Assembly: GCA_947450745.1 (NCBI GenBank)
Contig: CANFYD010000184.1
Coordinates: forward strand, 1-7,237
Length of the DNA: 7,237 nt
Origin: Burkholderiales bacterium
GTDB taxonomy: Bacteria > Pseudomonadota > Gammaproteobacteria > Burkholderiales > Burkholderiaceae_C
Reading direction: 5' to 3'
This document shows positions 5,876-7,237 of the stretch, piece by piece (the first letter of the stretch is position 1; every line of letters begins with the position of its first letter). A program made the position numbers and the translations under genes. The notes under the pieces were generated by a model, which worked only from the letters and a program-made list of their open reading frames with translations, did not search any database and was not told the DNA's origin.

Positions 5876-6715
5876 TCAGGCGCGGGCGTGGTTCAGCTGT
5901 GCGCGGGTTTGCAGCGCGACTTGGCGGGCGGCCGCGGCAAAGTCCGGCCCGGCACTGGCGTACAGCACCGCGCGCGAACTGCTGACCATGATCGGGCCGC
6001 TGGTCTGCGCGCTATTCCCCCGCCAGCCGGCCTTGACCGTCGCTTCGGCGTCACCGCCCTGCGCGCCCACGCCGGGAATCAGCAGCGGCAAGGTCGGGGC
6101 CAACTCGCGCACGCGGCGGATTTCTTCCGGGTAGGTGGCTCCCACCACCAGGCCGAGCTGGCCGTTCTTGTTCCATTCGGTCTGGGCCAGGCGGGCCAGA
6201 TGTTCGTACAGCCGGGGCTGACCGGGCACATCGGCGAGGCGCTGGTTCTGCCAGTCACTGCCGCCCGGATTGGAGGTGCGGCAGAGCAGGATGGCGCCCT
6301 TGTCGGCATAGCGCAGGTAAGGCGCTATCGAGTCAAACCCCATGAACGGCGACAGCGTCACCGCGTCGGCCTGGTAGCGCTCGAACGCTTCCTTTGCATA
6401 TTGCTCGGCGGTGCTGCCGATGTCGCCCCGCTTGGCGTCCAGAATCACCGGCACTTGCGGTGCCACTTGCTTGATGTGGGCGATCAAGCGCTCCAGCTGC
6501 GCCTCGGCGCGGTGGGCGGCAAAGTAGGCAATCTGCGGCTTGAAGGCGATCGCCAGGTCGTGGGTGGCGTCGACAATGGCCGCACAGAAGTCGAAGATTT
6601 TGCCCGCGTCGCCTTGCCAAGCGCCGGGAAACCGGGCCGGCTCCGGGTCCAGCCCGACGCACAGCAGCGAGTCATTGAGGTCTTGTGCGGCAAGCAGTTG
6701 CTGGATGAAGTTCAT
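5876..6715 (-). CDS. pyrF: Orotidine 5'-phosphate decarboxylase, type 2
   Basis: Cytoplasmic enzyme that decarboxylates OMP to UMP, the last step of de novo pyrimidine synthesis. From the ATG at 6715 the protein is 279 residues, usual for the longer PyrF subfamily 2. Landmarks: LLCVGLDPEP (17-26) with the substrate-binding Asp, FDFCAAIVDAT and AFKPQIAYFAAH, the catalytic LDAKRGDIGSTAEQYA (92-107) with Lys95 in DAKRGD, VTLSPFMGFDS, CRTSNPGG, LLIPGVGAQGGD (211-222), and SSSRAVLYAS (245-254) with the phosphate-binding Arg. A second in-frame ATG at 6757 would add 14 residues rich in Lys/Pro/Asn. I chose 6715 because MNFIQQLLAAQ matches the usual start of the family; neither ATG has a good SD sequence. 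It stands alone here without other pyr genes, about 240 bases ahead of the kinase and divergent from the GNAT gene. Confidence 0.96.
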   Translation of the reverse strand: MNFIQQLLAAQDLNDSLLCVGLDPEPARFPGAWQGDAGKIFDFCAAIVDATHDLAIAFKPQIAYFAAHRAEAQLERLIAHIKQVAPQVPVILDAKRGDIGSTAEQYAKEAFERYQADAVTLSPFMGFDSIAPYLRYADKGAILLCRTSNPGGSDWQNQRLADVPGQPRLYEHLARLAQTEWNKNGQLGLVVGATYPEEIRRVRELAPTLPLLIPGVGAQGGDAEATVKAGWRGNSAQTSGPIMVSSSRAVLYASAGPDFAAAARQVALQTRAQLNHARA

Positions 6716-6813
6716 GGGCGGATTGGGCTTGGGCTTGAGCGGGTTAAGGTGCTGCATTGTCCAAGAGTTTCATTTCCAGGCCTGACGAAAAACTGCTCCA
6801 AGAGAAAGAACAC

Positions 6814-7237
6814 ATGCTGGTATTGAAGACCGAGAGACTGTCGCTGCGCTGGGCCCGGGCGGAGGACGCCGAGTTCATCTGTGAGCTGCTGAACGAGCCG
6901 TCCTGGCTGGCCAATATCGGTGACCGAGGCGTACGCACGCCGGACGACGCCCGCGTCTGGATCGAGGAGCGCTTGCTGGGCAACTGCTGGCGGCAGGGTT
7001 TCGGTTTTTGGGTGGTGGAGCGCACGGCGGACGGCGCGCTGCTGGGTATTTGCGGCCTGGTGCTGCGCGACGGCTTGCCGGACGTCGATGTCGGCTACGC
7101 CTTGCTGCCGCGCTTTTGGGGGGCCGGCTATGCCCGCGAGGCCGCTGCGGCCAGCCTGCGTTACGGGGCCGATGTGCTGGGGCTGACGCGCCTGCTGGCC
7201 ATCACCTCGGTCGACAACGCCGCCTCTGCCCGCGTGC
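6814..7237 (+). CDS. GNAT acetyltransferase, RimJ/RimL-like (3' end beyond window)
   Basis: N-terminal 141 residues of a GNAT-fold acetyltransferase (Acetyltransf_3 / RimJ-RimL type) that would move an acetyl group from acetyl-CoA to an amine. Seen: the family opening LKTERLSLRWARAEDAEFI (4-22), a central strand GFWVVERTADGALLGICGLV (64-83), strand 4 with VDVGYALLP (91-99), then the acetyl-CoA pyrophosphate-binding motif A as RFWGAGYAREA (100-110; R-x-x-G-x-G-Y-A), and SVDNAASARV (132-141), where the Asn fits the conserved position of this family. The frame is open to the window end, so about 30-40 residues are missing. The start ATG at 6814 has only a weak purine stretch (AGAGAAAG) upstream. 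It is divergent from pyrF with 98 bases between starts. The substrate cannot be predicted. Confidence 0.9.
   Translation, partial: MLVLKTERLSLRWARAEDAEFICELLNEPSWLANIGDRGVRTPDDARVWIEERLLGNCWRQGFGFWVVERTADGALLGICGLVLRDGLPDVDVGYALLPRFWGAGYAREAAAASLRYGADVLGLTRLLAITSVDNAASARV

Noticed and set aside
6716..6757. Start of pyrF at the ATG at 6757
   Set aside because: It adds 14 Lys/Pro/Asn-rich residues ahead of the usual family start MNFIQQLL and has no convincing SD. It is not excluded.
6716..6813. Divergent promoters between pyrF and the GNAT gene
   Set aside because: I scanned both strands for -35/-10 pairs near 17-base spacing (for example TTGGAG with TGGAAA on the minus strand), but the -10 matches are too poor to annotate.
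5819..6826. 335-codon plus-strand open frame across pyrF
   Set aside because: Antisense to an unmistakable PyrF with the DAKRGD active site; no motif on this strand.

Overview
The window is GC-rich and reads as chromosomal DNA of a betaproteobacterium, most likely order Burkholderiales. This rests on the type-2 PyrF orotidine decarboxylase, the Tsr-like methyl-accepting chemotaxis protein with a short '-VFKL' C-terminus, and the many-PAS hybrid kinase. I cannot assign a genus from the sequence alone.

Layout, right to left along the minus strand: pyrF (6715-5876), a large membrane-bound hybrid sensor kinase (5633-2331), a small secreted single-Cache protein (2180-1707) and a methyl-accepting chemotaxis protein (1621-74). 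All four point the same way, separated by about 242, 150 and 85 bases. At the right edge a GNAT acetyltransferase (6814 onward, cut by the window end) is divergent from pyrF. I see no tRNA, rRNA, CRISPR array, IS element or integrase. No stretch without a gene exceeds 300 bases.

The interesting part is the trio kinase / Cache / MCP. The Cache protein has a signal peptide and a ligand-binding fold but no membrane anchor or signalling domain. The MCP next to it has a four-helix-bundle periplasmic domain, and the kinase has a six-helix membrane domain and four PAS domains. A soluble periplasmic sensor sitting between two membrane signal transducers suggests a split receptor, in which the Cache protein may deliver ligand information to one or both neighbours. 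This is inference from gene order.

The intergenic regions carry more structure than expected. Upstream of the Cache gene, nested perfect inverted repeats can fold into a compact three-way junction ending about ten bases before the ribosome binding site. Upstream of the kinase, two abutting hairpins occupy the stretch between the extreme in-frame TTG and the more likely GTG start. The MCP ends in a 16-base near-perfect inverted repeat. The pyrF-kinase gap holds a strong GC hairpin with a competing alternative stem. None has a clear U-tract, so none is a textbook intrinsic terminator.
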